DNA of 53,325 bases from Sulfurimonas sp. CG01_land_8_20_14_3_00_36_23 (GCA_002781365.1 PETN01000026.1:1-53325), one strand, 5' to 3'; counted from the stretch's first letter, positions 17,199 through 25,094 are shown. Made by a program: numbers and translations. The notes: generated by a model not told the origin, from the sequence alone.

Positions 17199-19532
17199 AT
17201 GGTTGAGTTTATAAAAAGAGATAAAAATGATATTTTTAACAAGCCTCTGCTTGGGTTTTTGTTAAAAAACAGAAAGTTTTTAATGAGTTTAAGAGTAGTT
17301 GTATCAGCACTCTTTTTCTATGGTATCTACTACGGGTTTGCTCATCCTGGAAAAGAGAATCTCTTTACAGGCGCACTCTTTTGGGGGATTTTTTGGGCAC
17401 TCTTTATGGTTGCTACGCTTCCTAGTTTTGGGAGAATCTTCTGCGGTATCTGCCCGCATGGATTTTTAGGAAAATATATAACAAAGTATGGACTCCAAAA
17501 AACGATGCCTAAGTGGATGCAAAACAGATATATAGGTATAACTCTGCTTGTGATTGGCTGGTGGGGAATCTACTATACTTTTCCCTCATTTTGGAAATCA
17601 CCACTCACTACGGCACTTCTCTTTTATGGGGTAACTCTGCTTGCTTTTACTTTTTATATTATTTATAAAGATATGAGTTATTGCAAATATATCTGCCCTA
17701 TTGGAACACTCACACGTGCTTACGATAAGCTCTCCTTTACAAAGCTTGAGACCTATACCGATAGCTGTAAAGATTGTAGAACTTTTGAGTGTGCGAGTGC
17801 CTGTTCTTATAATCTCAAGCCTTTTAGTTTTGCAAAGAAAAATCAAGCCGATGATTGTACCCTTTGTATGGATTGTGCAACAAGTTGTGAAGCTGTGAAG
17901 TTTACGCTGACCAAGCCCTCAGAGCAACTCTTCTCTAGATTTAAAACACTCAATGCAGAAGTTTGGACGTACATTCTTATCCTCGGTGCTATCCCAATCT
18001 CTATGAGTTTTGCACATGGATTAAACAGAACAAAAATAGCCGACTCTATGATCTGGAATCAAACCGCTAACTATTTTGGCATGAGCGAATATGCTGGTGG
18101 ATTTGCCTTCGCCTATGCGATTTTCTTTACAATTTTCTTTTCTGTGCTCGGACTTTTCCTTGCATCCAAAGTTCTTAAAAAAGAGTACACATTGACTTTT
18201 GCTACGCTAGGGTATGCCTATGCACCGCTCTTTATCTTAGGTTCACTTGGACACACTTTGGGAAGTTTTTTCACAAGTGATTATCAGGAAATCGTGGGTG
18301 GTTTTGCGCAGGCGTTTGGGCTTGTTGTTGAGGTTGAACCGCTTGCACATCGCGGGGATAGCTGGCTTAGCTATTTTGGAGTCTTGAAATGGATAGGTGT
18401 TTTGTGGGCTTTCATTCTCATCTACAAACGCATGAAACTCATTGAAGCTTCAAAGGTTCGTAAAGTTTTCGCTTATTTCTTCAGTTCCTTTTTACTCTTT
18501 TTCTTTATAGGTTTAAATTTTTACTCAGGCTATGTCTTTAAAACATACGGCGCCAAAGAGCGTGGAGACTCCATGCATAAGAGTGCCATGGGAGCGCTCA
18601 AAAAAGAGAGACCACAGAGTGAGGGAAGTTATGCAAAGAGAGGGCAGATGCAAGAGTCTGAGCCTATCTACTTTACACTCACTGACCCAAAAAAAGCAGT
18701 ATCTGGGAGTAAGAGAGGCTCCATGTCCCATGGCTCAGGAGATAAAAAAAGAGTTCCTTCAAAAGAGGCATGGCTTGTGTATGGTAAAGATATTACAAAT
18801 GCAAAAGCGATTCCTGAGATACAGATAGAGACTTTTTACTACGATACGAAGAAAAAACCCAACGAGCTGAAAGTTGAAATGAAAAAAGGGAGCAGGGTCT
18901 ATAGTTTTGAGACTCCAGAGAATGGGTATTACAACCTGTATGCAAAAAGTGAGATACAAACAGACAAAGAGTTCCTCTATAAAGTAGCAAAGTTGGAGTA
19001 CTTAAGTGGTCGCCACGGTGTGGAAACACTCTATTCACCAAAGGTGAAAGAGCGAGTGCTCACAGATAAAACAAAAATAGATTTGATACGAATCAAAAAG
19101 GATGAAGAAAATAGCTTTTTTTATAAAAGTGTTATGGGTGAGGAGCTTGCATTTAAAGCTCTTTTTGAGAGCCTACCGCTAAGAGATGCAACTCTAGTTA
19201 TAACCATGCAGAGTGGTTGGAGTAAAAAAGTTCAAACAGATGAAGATGGAGTGGCAAAATTTCATATCATTCGAGACTATTTTCCTGAGTGGGGAAGTTT
19301 TGATAAAAGACATAAAGAGGAGATGCTTCTCACACTTTTCCACATGCCAAAGGAGAGCGAGCAATATATCCTGACCTATCCACTCTCTTTTTATCCAAAC
19401 TCCAGTGATTACGCCTCTTATGGTTATGCACTTTTACTAATTAGCTTGACGCTTTTTATCTCAGGAGTGATTGTTTATAGATTTAGAAAAAACAGAACGA
19501 AACCTTTTAGTGAGTTACGCCATGAAGAGTAA
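17199..19532 (+). CDS. membrane polyferredoxin (NapH/CcoG/NosR-type) fused to a soluble C-terminal domain
   Basis: A 777-aa protein. After several helices come CGIC (82-85), YCKYICPIG (162-169) and two ferredoxin clusters, C190-C193-C198-C202 and C220-C223-C226-C230, typical of NapH/NosR/CcoG-type membrane electron carriers. No N-terminal FMN domain of the NosR kind is present. More helices follow to about residue 500. A soluble segment (about 520-740) then contains LPLRDATLVITMQSGWSKKVQTDEDGVAKF, similar to DUF4198/carboxypeptidase-regulatory-like domains seen in metal-transport proteins, and a last membrane anchor. Its likely job is moving electrons across or within the membrane. It overlaps the next gene by 11 bp. 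Confidence 0.83.
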   Translation: MVEFIKRDKNDIFNKPLLGFLLKNRKFLMSLRVVVSALFFYGIYYGFAHPGKENLFTGALFWGIFWALFMVATLPSFGRIFCGICPHGFLGKYITKYGLQKTMPKWMQNRYIGITLLVIGWWGIYYTFPSFWKSPLTTALLFYGVTLLAFTFYIIYKDMSYCKYICPIGTLTRAYDKLSFTKLETYTDSCKDCRTFECASACSYNLKPFSFAKKNQADDCTLCMDCATSCEAVKFTLTKPSEQLFSRFKTLNAEVWTYILILGAIPISMSFAHGLNRTKIADSMIWNQTANYFGMSEYAGGFAFAYAIFFTIFFSVLGLFLASKVLKKEYTLTFATLGYAYAPLFILGSLGHTLGSFFTSDYQEIVGGFAQAFGLVVEVEPLAHRGDSWLSYFGVLKWIGVLWAFILIYKRMKLIEASKVRKVFAYFFSSFLLFFFIGLNFYSGYVFKTYGAKERGDSMHKSAMGALKKERPQSEGSYAKRGQMQESEPIYFTLTDPKKAVSGSKRGSMSHGSGDKKRVPSKEAWLVYGKDITNAKAIPEIQIETFYYDTKKKPNELKVEMKKGSRVYSFETPENGYYNLYAKSEIQTDKEFLYKVAKLEYLSGRHGVETLYSPKVKERVLTDKTKIDLIRIKKDEENSFFYKSVMGEELAFKALFESLPLRDATLVITMQSGWSKKVQTDEDGVAKFHIIRDYFPEWGSFDKRHKEEMLLTLFHMPKESEQYILTYPLSFYPNSSDYASYGYALLLISLTLFISGVIVYRFRKNRTKPFSELRHEE
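19337..19348 (-). repeat. dispersed 12-bp word GGCATGTGGAAA
   Basis: Exact copy on the minus strand inside the polyferredoxin gene, read there as the residues FHMP. Confidence 0.85.
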
Positions 19533-20508
19533 AATCAAAAAAATTATAAACAATATGAACCTCTCAAGAGTTCGTTTTTGGATACAGCTTTTTAGCTTTG
19601 TGTTGTTTGTATATGGGGGTTATTTTGCCATAGATTTAGGCTCGAAACTGCCTATTTTCACATGCCCTTACAATGAGCAAAGCGGAGCGACGTGTTACTT
19701 GATTCCACTGCAACATCAACTCTCTATGCCTGCGCAAATCTTACTTGGCGGTGCGGGTATCAGTGTGATAGTTGGACTTGTAACCTTCCTTTTTTGGTTT
19801 ATTTTTCTCAACAAAGCGTGGTGCGGGTATGTATGCCCTTTTGGAACGTTTCAAGATTGGCTTACATCTTTGAGAAAAAGTATGGGTATTCGCTACTCGA
19901 CCTACACTCAAAATCAGTTTGAGAGGCTCTCAAAGATAAAGTATGTACTCTTAGCCATAGTGCTTTTAGCTCCGCTTCTTATGGGTGTGGGTGCTTTAGG
20001 GAGTGAGTGGTCGGCCGCTTTTTGTCAGATTTGTCCTGCACGTATTATCTCGCCTATGTTTAGTGGAGATTTGTCGCAGTGGAAAATCGATTTTTCAACG
20101 AAAACTTCGATGATTTTAACAGCTATCGGTATGATTTTCGCAGGACTTTTTTTGGTGGGAAGTTTTATAAAAAAACGCTTCTTCTGCTTCTTCTGTCCTA
20201 TGAGCGCACTGCACTTTATCTTCTCAAAATTCTCTATCGTACAGCTTACAAAAGATGGAAGCAAATGCAGTACTTGTGGAGATTGTTACGCTGTTTGCGA
20301 CATGCAGATAAAAGATATTGCAGATGATGTCAAAAGTACAAACATCTTAAGAGATGACTGTATCTTATGTCTTAAATGTGTAGCGGCATGTCCTGAAAAT
20401 GATGCCTTGCACTTTGATATATTTAAAATCCGCGCCTTTAGTTCCACAAGAGAGGGGTTTGAAAAGAGAATGGGATTACATAAACCAAAAGGAGACTCAG
20501 GTGAGTAG
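19522..20508 (+). CDS. NapH-like membrane ferredoxin (4Fe-4S)
   Basis: About 328 aa from the ATG at 19522, inside the end of the preceding gene. The longer frame from 19471 is not supported. Four or five membrane helices are interrupted by CGYVCPFGTFQDWL, CQICPARII and CFFCPMSALHF. Two C-terminal 4Fe-4S clusters follow: CSTCGDCYAVC and CILCLKCVAACP. This is the NapH/CcoG-like arrangement. Next to the larger polyferredoxin it suggests a two-protein relay delivering low-potential electrons to the soluble Fe-S protein encoded immediately downstream. Confidence 0.85.
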   Translation: MKSKIKKIINNMNLSRVRFWIQLFSFVLFVYGGYFAIDLGSKLPIFTCPYNEQSGATCYLIPLQHQLSMPAQILLGGAGISVIVGLVTFLFWFIFLNKAWCGYVCPFGTFQDWLTSLRKSMGIRYSTYTQNQFERLSKIKYVLLAIVLLAPLLMGVGALGSEWSAAFCQICPARIISPMFSGDLSQWKIDFSTKTSMILTAIGMIFAGLFLVGSFIKKRFFCFFCPMSALHFIFSKFSIVQLTKDGSKCSTCGDCYAVCDMQIKDIADDVKSTNILRDDCILCLKCVAACPENDALHFDIFKIRAFSSTREGFEKRMGLHKPKGDSGE

Positions 20509-21778
20509 CATGCATGAGCATAAGATAGAGACACCCAACGAAAAGCAGAACAGACACAAAGCGATGGAGAGCGTCAATGTTTTAAACACGCTCAAAGAGG
20601 GTTTCAAAACTCCGCCAAAAGCGATGGATTATTTTTATAATCTTTTTGAAGATGTTTACTGCAACCAAAAAGCTCTGCATAAAGATAAAGTCAAAGTAGG
20701 AACGATGTGTATTCAGATTCCCTCAGAGATTATCTATGCGCTTGATGGCGTTCCCATCAGACTCTGCAACGGTTTTTATACGGATGATGAGATTGGAAGT
20801 GACTTCCTGCCGCAAAAAGCGTGTCCTTTAGTAAAGGCAAGCGTAGGGCATCTCTCCTCCAAAAACCTTACCGATAAACCAGATATGATTTACTCTCCTA
20901 CAACCTGCGACCAAAAAACAAAAGCGGGAACACTCATAGCAAGTTTTGGGTATGAGGTCGTAGATGTTGATTTTCCAAGAACCAAAGAGAGCGAGATTAG
21001 CAGAGAGTTTTTTAGACGAAGCATCCGAGAATTTAGTGCAGATTTGTCACAGAAAATGGGCAAAAAGTTAAGCAGAAAAAACTTAAAAGCCTCTATCTCC
21101 AAGATAGGGTATGCCCAATCGCTCTATCATCAAATATCAGAATTTAGAAAAAACAAGATTGTCCCAATCCTTGGAAATGACATCTTTTTAGTAACAAACG
21201 CCTTCTTCTTTGACAAAATAGATAACTGGATTGAAGCTACAGAGAAGTTGGTTGAAGAGTTAGAGCAGAGAGTAAAAGATGAGGTTAATGCCGCAGGAAA
21301 GATAAGCCCGAGAATCGTCTATACAGGTTCTCCCCCAATCTTTCCTAACTACAAAATCCCTCTTATTATTGAGGATTCCGATGGCATTATCGTGGCAGAT
21401 GAGACTTGTAGTTCCAACAGAATGTTTAACGACAGAGTCGCGGTAGATGAGTGGTTTGTAAACGATATGATTGACTCTTTGGCAGATAAGTATTTAAAAG
21501 CATGTACCTGCCCAGTTTTTAGTAAAAATGATGACCGCATACGTCGCATTGTAGAGCTTGTACGATCGCACAATGCCGATGGAGTTATCTATCAAGCCTT
21601 TGCGGGGTGTACGGTTTATGAGCTTGAACAGAGAAGTGTGCTTGAAGCGATGGAGCGAGAGGGTATCTCTATTCTTTACATCGAGAGTGATTACAGTCCT
21701 TCGCAACATGGACAGCTTAGTACCAGAGTCGAAGCGTTTATCGAATCTCTGAAAATCAAGAACAGGAACAAAAAATGA
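20501..21778 (+). CDS. 2-hydroxyacyl-CoA dehydratase (HgdB)-like Fe-S protein, possible double-cubane reductase
   Basis: 425 aa. I choose the GTG at 20501, which has AAGGAG six bases upstream and overlaps the previous stop by 8 bp; an ATG at 20510 is the alternative. The fold is that of HgdB/BcrB/FldB-type subunits. Numbered from this start, Cys89, Cys108 and Cys136 (RLCNG, KACPLVK, TTCDQK) lie in the N-lobe. Cys303, Cys335/337 and Cys370 (ADETCSSNRMF, KACTCPVF, FAGCTVYE) lie in the C-lobe. One three-Cys set per lobe in a single chain is what a double-cubane cluster protein would need; a normal dehydratase is a heterodimer. No second dehydratase subunit gene is present. Function as an ATP-driven reductase of a small substrate is inference from the family and the activator next door. 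Confidence 0.8.
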   Translation: MSSMHEHKIETPNEKQNRHKAMESVNVLNTLKEGFKTPPKAMDYFYNLFEDVYCNQKALHKDKVKVGTMCIQIPSEIIYALDGVPIRLCNGFYTDDEIGSDFLPQKACPLVKASVGHLSSKNLTDKPDMIYSPTTCDQKTKAGTLIASFGYEVVDVDFPRTKESEISREFFRRSIREFSADLSQKMGKKLSRKNLKASISKIGYAQSLYHQISEFRKNKIVPILGNDIFLVTNAFFFDKIDNWIEATEKLVEELEQRVKDEVNAAGKISPRIVYTGSPPIFPNYKIPLIIEDSDGIIVADETCSSNRMFNDRVAVDEWFVNDMIDSLADKYLKACTCPVFSKNDDRIRRIVELVRSHNADGVIYQAFAGCTVYELEQRSVLEAMEREGISILYIESDYSPSQHGQLSTRVEAFIESLKIKNRNKK

Positions 21779-22584
21779 AATATTTCGCAGGAATAGACAT
21801 AGGTTCAACTGCTATTAAAATAACGATTATTGATGAAAACAAAGAGATGGTGGGACATAGAATCAGCGGAAGTGGAAGTATGTTTTACAACTATGCCCAT
21901 CAAACGCTTAATGACCTGCTTAAGGATTTAAACATTAGCAAAGAAGAGGTACTTTATACAGTCGCGACAGGCTATGGCAGAAAACTTTTTAAAGAAGCCG
22001 ATGAAAATATTAGTGAGATAACGGCAAATGCCATCGGAGCGGTAGCCGCGGCGAAAGAGTTTGGTGCGATAAAAACCATCATCAACATAGGCGGACAAGA
22101 TTCCAAGGCAATCTCGCTCGATGAGATGGGCAATGTAGTGAACTTTGCTATGAATGACCGCTGTGCGGCAGGAACTGGAAAGTTTTTGGATGCCTGTGCG
22201 ATGAACCTTGAGATAGGAGTCGAGGAGCTTGGAGAGAGACACTTCAACTCCAAAGGAACACCACTCTCCATCAACAGCACCTGCGCAGTTTTTGCAGAGT
22301 CTGAAATCATAGGACTTTTGGGAAATAGCCACAGTGTTGAAGATATTGTCAGCGGTGTTCACTACTCTATCGCGAAAAGAATCGTGAAGCTTGTTAAACG
22401 CGTGGGGATAAAAGAGGGCATCTATTTTGATGGAGGACCCGCCCTCAATGGTGGACTTGTCAATGCAATAGAGAATGAGTTGGGTAAAAAAATATTTATA
22501 CCAACATACCCACAAGTGACGACCTCTTTTGGTGCTGCGATTTTAGGAGTGGACTCTTATAACTATCAGAGCGTAGGTGTATAA
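21775..22584 (+). CDS. BadF/HgdC-type ATPase, activator of the HgdB-like protein
   Basis: A 269-aa ASKHA-fold ATPase. Phosphate-binding loops are AGIDIGSTAIK (N-terminus) and INIGGQDSKAI (about 104-113). The cysteines that bridge a single 4Fe-4S cluster between two subunits are Cys130 in NDRCAAGTGKF and Cys170 in STCAVFAESE. FDGGPALNGG completes the nucleotide site. Such activators use ATP to fire one electron at very low potential into their partner. The 4-bp ATGA overlap with the HgdB-like gene confirms the pair. Length is normal for HgdC-like proteins. Confidence 0.9.
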   Translation: MKYFAGIDIGSTAIKITIIDENKEMVGHRISGSGSMFYNYAHQTLNDLLKDLNISKEEVLYTVATGYGRKLFKEADENISEITANAIGAVAAAKEFGAIKTIINIGGQDSKAISLDEMGNVVNFAMNDRCAAGTGKFLDACAMNLEIGVEELGERHFNSKGTPLSINSTCAVFAESEIIGLLGNSHSVEDIVSGVHYSIAKRIVKLVKRVGIKEGIYFDGGPALNGGLVNAIENELGKKIFIPTYPQVTTSFGAAILGVDSYNYQSVGV

Positions 22585-22604
22585 AAAGATGCTTCAAAAT
22601 GGAG

Positions 22605-22626
22605 AAATTAACACAAAATTAACACT
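22605..22626 (+). promoter_or_regulatory. 11-bp-spaced direct repeat upstream of exbB
   Basis: AAATTAACAC followed by AAAATTAACACT, identical at 21 of 22 positions to 14237-14258. A TATAAC -10-like hexamer follows at 22639-22644. The shared element indicates that exbB-exbD-tonB is co-regulated with the receptor operon although it has its own promoter. Confidence 0.6.
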
Positions 22627-22665
22627 AACAACCTAAAATATAACAAAAAAAATAGGGTTAATGTT

Positions 22666-23109
22666 ATGGATATAGAATTACTTCAAGATGGTCTTGATTA
22701 TGGGGTTATCGGGATACTTGGTATGATGAGTTTTATTACTCTATGGTTTTGGATAGAGAGGATTCTTTTTTACCGTACGCTTGATTTAAGTAGCTATAAA
22801 TTAAAAGAGTCGTTAGAGATAGACCTTACAAACAACATCAGTATCATCTCCTCTTTTGGCTCCAACGCACCCTACATTGGTCTCCTTGGAACAGTTTTTG
22901 GAATCATCATCACTTTTTACGTTATGGGACAAGGTGGTGATTTGGATGCAAAAAACATTATGACCTCTCTCGCACTTGCACTCAAAGCGACCGCTATGGG
23001 TCTAGCGGTTGCAATCCCTGCTATCTTTTTTCATACGCACATAGTGAGAAAGATGGAAGTCTTAATCGCAAAATGGGAAATCCTTCAAAAGGAAAAACTT
23101 GAATATTAA
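22666..23109 (+). CDS. exbB: ExbB, TonB-system proton channel subunit
   Basis: A 147-aa MotA/TolQ/ExbB family protein with three membrane helices. The conserved core is NAPYIGLLGTVFGIIITFYVMGQGG and the helix ALALKATAMGLAVAIPAIFFHTHI. Short ExbB forms like this are usual in Campylobacterota. It powers TonB with ExbD. An 81-bp gap with its own promoter-like sequence precedes it; it overlaps exbD by 11 bp. Confidence 0.93.
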   Translation: MDIELLQDGLDYGVIGILGMMSFITLWFWIERILFYRTLDLSSYKLKESLEIDLTNNISIISSFGSNAPYIGLLGTVFGIIITFYVMGQGGDLDAKNIMTSLALALKATAMGLAVAIPAIFFHTHIVRKMEVLIAKWEILQKEKLEY

Positions 23110-23485
23110 AAAATTTGAATCCATCAATGTAGTTCCTTTTATCGACATCATGCTTGTCCTTTTGGTTATCGTCCTAACCACGGCCACCTTTGTCGCCAAA
23201 GGGGTTATCCCCGTTGAGTTGCCAAACTCTAAAAGTGCCGCAAAGCAGGATAATCAAAAAACGCTCACGATTACTATCAAGCAAAATGGAGATATTTTTT
23301 TTGATGAGGGGCAGGTTTTGTTACAAGATATAGAGAGACAAATCGCACAATATGAAGCGAAAACTCCTATCAACATTAATTGTGACAAAGAAGCAAAATT
23401 TGATGTGTTCGTTACTCTTCTCGACACGCTCAAAGAAAAAAGTTTCAATAACATTGGAATTATCACTAAAAAAAAGAGTCAATGA
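23099..23485 (+). CDS. exbD: ExbD, TonB-system subunit
   Basis: A 128-aa protein with one N-terminal membrane helix. The essential proton-pathway aspartate is Asp16 in VVPFIDIMLVLLVI; the periplasmic part follows VELPNSKSA. It starts at TTG (23099) with AAGGA upstream, inside the end of exbB, and overlaps tonB by 4 bp. The three genes form one translational unit. Confidence 0.93.
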   Translation: MNIKKFESINVVPFIDIMLVLLVIVLTTATFVAKGVIPVELPNSKSAAKQDNQKTLTITIKQNGDIFFDEGQVLLQDIERQIAQYEAKTPININCDKEAKFDVFVTLLDTLKEKSFNNIGIITKKKSQ

Positions 23486-24177
23486 TGAGTCGCTATCTAA
23501 ACTCTTTTTTTATCGCATTTGCACTCTACTCCTCTGCTTTTGGTGTTATCCTTTACCAATCCACAACAGATAACTTTAGTGACCAACAAACTACAAACGA
23601 GAATGTCAGCCGAGTCTGCTTCTCAGTCATTAATGAGCAGACGCCTATTGTAAAAGAGGAAGTAAAACTTGAGAAGAAAGTCGAGAAGAAAATAGTCAAA
23701 AAAGAGGTTTTACAAACGCCTAACCCAATAGCCAAAGCAACAAGAGAGGTCATAAAAAAAGAGGAACCAAAACCAACTCCAAAGGAAGAGGTGAAGGAAG
23801 TTGTGCAAAAAGAGACCAAAGCAGTTCCAAAACAGAAGATGCAAAAAGTAGTAAGCACAGCGGTAGCCGAGTCAGAAAATGCAGAGATGTTAAAAGCAAA
23901 ACAAGACAAGTTTCTCTCCCATCTAGTAGAAAAAATCAACTCCAACAAATCCTACCCAAACATGGCAAGAAGAAGAGTTATAGAGGGAAATGTAGAGATG
24001 AAGTTTCATCTTTTAGCGGATGGAAGCGTAGAGCATATCAAGCTCATCTCTGGCAGACACATATTTAAAGAATCCGCAGTAGAAGCCATCGCAAAAAGTT
24101 TTCCCGTTGAGGTAGATAAAACACTCTTTAGCTTTCCAAAAGAGTTGAAAATAACGATTGCATATATTTTGAAGTAA
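23482..24177 (+). CDS. tonB: TonB energy-transducing protein
   Basis: 231 aa. An N-terminal membrane anchor (about residues 5-25) is followed by a long Lys/Glu/Pro-rich periplasm-spanning spacer (EEPKPTPKEEVKEVVQKE). The C-terminal TonB domain (about 145-231) contains YPNMARRRVIEGNVEMKFHLLADGSV and AIAKSFPVEV. It should contact the TonB box of the receptor encoded about 9 kb upstream in the same block. An exact copy of the 12-bp word lies 6 bp after the stop. Confidence 0.93.
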   Translation: MMSRYLNSFFIAFALYSSAFGVILYQSTTDNFSDQQTTNENVSRVCFSVINEQTPIVKEEVKLEKKVEKKIVKKEVLQTPNPIAKATREVIKKEEPKPTPKEEVKEVVQKETKAVPKQKMQKVVSTAVAESENAEMLKAKQDKFLSHLVEKINSNKSYPNMARRRVIEGNVEMKFHLLADGSVEHIKLISGRHIFKESAVEAIAKSFPVEVDKTLFSFPKELKITIAYILK

Positions 24178-24183
24178 CTCTTT

Positions 24184-24195
24184 GGCATGTGGAAA
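24184..24195 (+). repeat. dispersed 12-bp word GGCATGTGGAAA
   Basis: Exact copy 6 bp downstream of the tonB stop codon. Confidence 0.85.
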
Positions 24196-24389
24196 TTGGG
24201 TTGTGTTTTTGTTTTGGATAATGGTCGAACAGAACAATAATTTTCATACAGAGGAAAATATTGCGTTCCAAGAACCCTTAATATTTATAATTAATAGAAC
24301 TCAAAATATTCCCTCAAAAGTAGAAAATCACTTGGTTTGAGAATTGAATTCCCATGCTTTTTTAGATACCTAAATAAGAAAAATATCTT

Positions 24390-24401
24390 GGCATGTGGAA
24401 A
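24390..24401 (+). repeat. dispersed 12-bp word GGCATGTGGAAA
   Basis: Exact copy within the intergenic mosaic repeat. Confidence 0.85.
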
Positions 24402-24694
24402 TATAATTGGCATCTGGAAACCATCTTTTTCTATGACTGCGTCGTAAACGAAAAAGACTCTGTGGAGATAGGACTAAGCAAAGTGAAGCAGTTCACTTTG
24501 CTTTTAACGTCCGTCTAAAATGTGGAAATCTTTGGCATGTGGAATTTTGATTTTAATGTCTGTTTTAATTGTGGAAATCTTTGGAAGCGATGGCTTGCCT
24601 TCGCTTGATATGGCAGTTGAGTCACTACACTCATCCGAAGCCAAAGCTTCAGTTTTGTTCTGTTGGTATCAAAAAAGTAAAGGAAGGAGAGGGC

Positions 24695-24729
24695 GCTGTT
24701 TTAGTAAGCAGGGGACTTACTAAAACAGC
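24695..24729 (-). repeat. 14-bp inverted repeat closing small-peptide locus 1
   Basis: Perfect arms GCTGTTTTAGTAAG (24695-24708) and CTTACTAAAACAGC (24716-24729), just downstream of the second peptide gene. The same hairpin closes loci 2 and 3. No T-run follows directly, so it may be an RNA-stabilising or processing hairpin rather than a classic terminator. Confidence 0.7.
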
Positions 24730-24744
24730 TAAGGGGAAAAGAGG

Positions 24745-24843
24745 TTAAGCGTTTAATAAAAAAATGACAAGCGAGCCAGCAGTAATGAGTACAACTTTAA
24801 GTGCTAATATTGCCCAGATAATTTTTGTTGATAATGTATTCAT
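24745..24843 (-). CDS. 32-aa single-helix membrane peptide B (locus 1)
   Basis: Encodes MNTLSTKIIWAILALKVV and continues hydrophobic to end LLNA. A short polar start with STKIIWA is followed by one membrane-spanning stretch. It is 12 bp after peptide A. Two paralogues in this window share its exact length, the S-T-(K/R)-I-I-W-A core and the terminal NA. Amino acids vary among copies while the frame is kept, which argues for a real gene. The function is unknown; a small toxin, a bacteriocin-like peptide and a membrane-complex subunit are possible. Confidence 0.65.
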   Translation of the reverse strand: MNTLSTKIIWAILALKVVLITAGSLVIFLLNA

Positions 24844-24855
24844 AATGAACTCTTG

Positions 24856-24957
24856 TTATACGTTTGCTAAAGAAGCTACGATGATACTTCCCGTTGCTAA
24901 TAAAGATACTTTAAACATTACGACTGCTAAGATAATTTTTGATGTTGACTTGCTCAT
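24856..24957 (-). CDS. 33-aa single-helix membrane peptide A (locus 1)
   Basis: Begins MSKSTSKIILAVVMFKVSLL and ends ASLANV. An AAAGGATTTAAA ribosome-binding region precedes the ATG. The three copies in the window share MSKSTS, KVSLLA, the terminal NV and the length. Peptides A and B resemble each other (STxKII, hydrophobic core, terminal N-x), suggesting an old tandem duplication. No known family is recognised. Confidence 0.7.
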   Translation of the reverse strand: MSKSTSKIILAVVMFKVSLLATGSIIVASLANV

Positions 24958-25002
24958 TTTTAAATCCTTTTTTACTTTTTTGATAGTTGAATTTTAATCT
25001 AT

Positions 25003-25024
25003 CTAAATGAAGAAATCATGAAGA
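25003..25024 (-). promoter_or_regulatory. direct-repeat activator site and promoter of small-peptide locus 1
   Basis: Read on the minus strand: TCTTCATGATT followed by TCTTCATTTAG, two half-sites 11 bp apart. A TAAAAT -10 hexamer (24991-24996) lies 6 bp downstream, so the repeats occupy the -35 region, as for response-regulator activators. The same arrangement precedes loci 2 and 3. A second conserved block, CACACTATATC-ACAC, lies about 50 bp further upstream. Confidence 0.6.
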
Positions 25025-25094
25025 TAAATCTCTGTTCGTAAATGTATTGTAATTGATTAATGTGTGGATATAGTGTGAAGTATGATGAATGTTT

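Larger units (their letters stand above)
24178..24744. repeat. intergenic mosaic repeat region, second copy
   Basis: No supported gene. The 12-bp word occurs exactly at 24184-24195 and 24390-24401, and with one mismatch at 24534-24545. Segments shared with 8690-9030 include CCCTCAAAAGTAGAAA, AAGAAAAATATCTT, TGTGGAGATAGGACT and AACGTCCGTCTAAAATGTGG. A perfect hairpin with arms GCAAAGTGAA (24478-24487) and TTCACTTTGC (24492-24501) around GCAG is shared too. The segments come in a different order from the first copy, as in a mosaic. Confidence 0.75.

Noticed and set aside
20399-20500. N-terminal extension of the HgdB-like protein
   Set aside because: The extra codons lie within the NapH-like gene. 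The GTG at 20501 has a perfect AAGGAG at the right distance.
21928-22515. 195-codon antisense frame opposite the BadF-type ATPase gene
   Set aside because: The plus strand encodes an intact ATPase with all its motifs; the antisense frame shows no domain.
24520-24723. 67-codon open frame on the plus strand
   Set aside because: It is built from copies of the 12-bp word and the terminator-like hairpin. It has no ribosome-binding site or protein-like pattern.
24764-24997. 77-codon open frame on the plus strand, with a similar 64-codon one at 25718-25912
   Set aside because: Both are antisense to the conserved small-peptide genes, whose frames, start sites and Shine-Dalgarno sequences are better supported.
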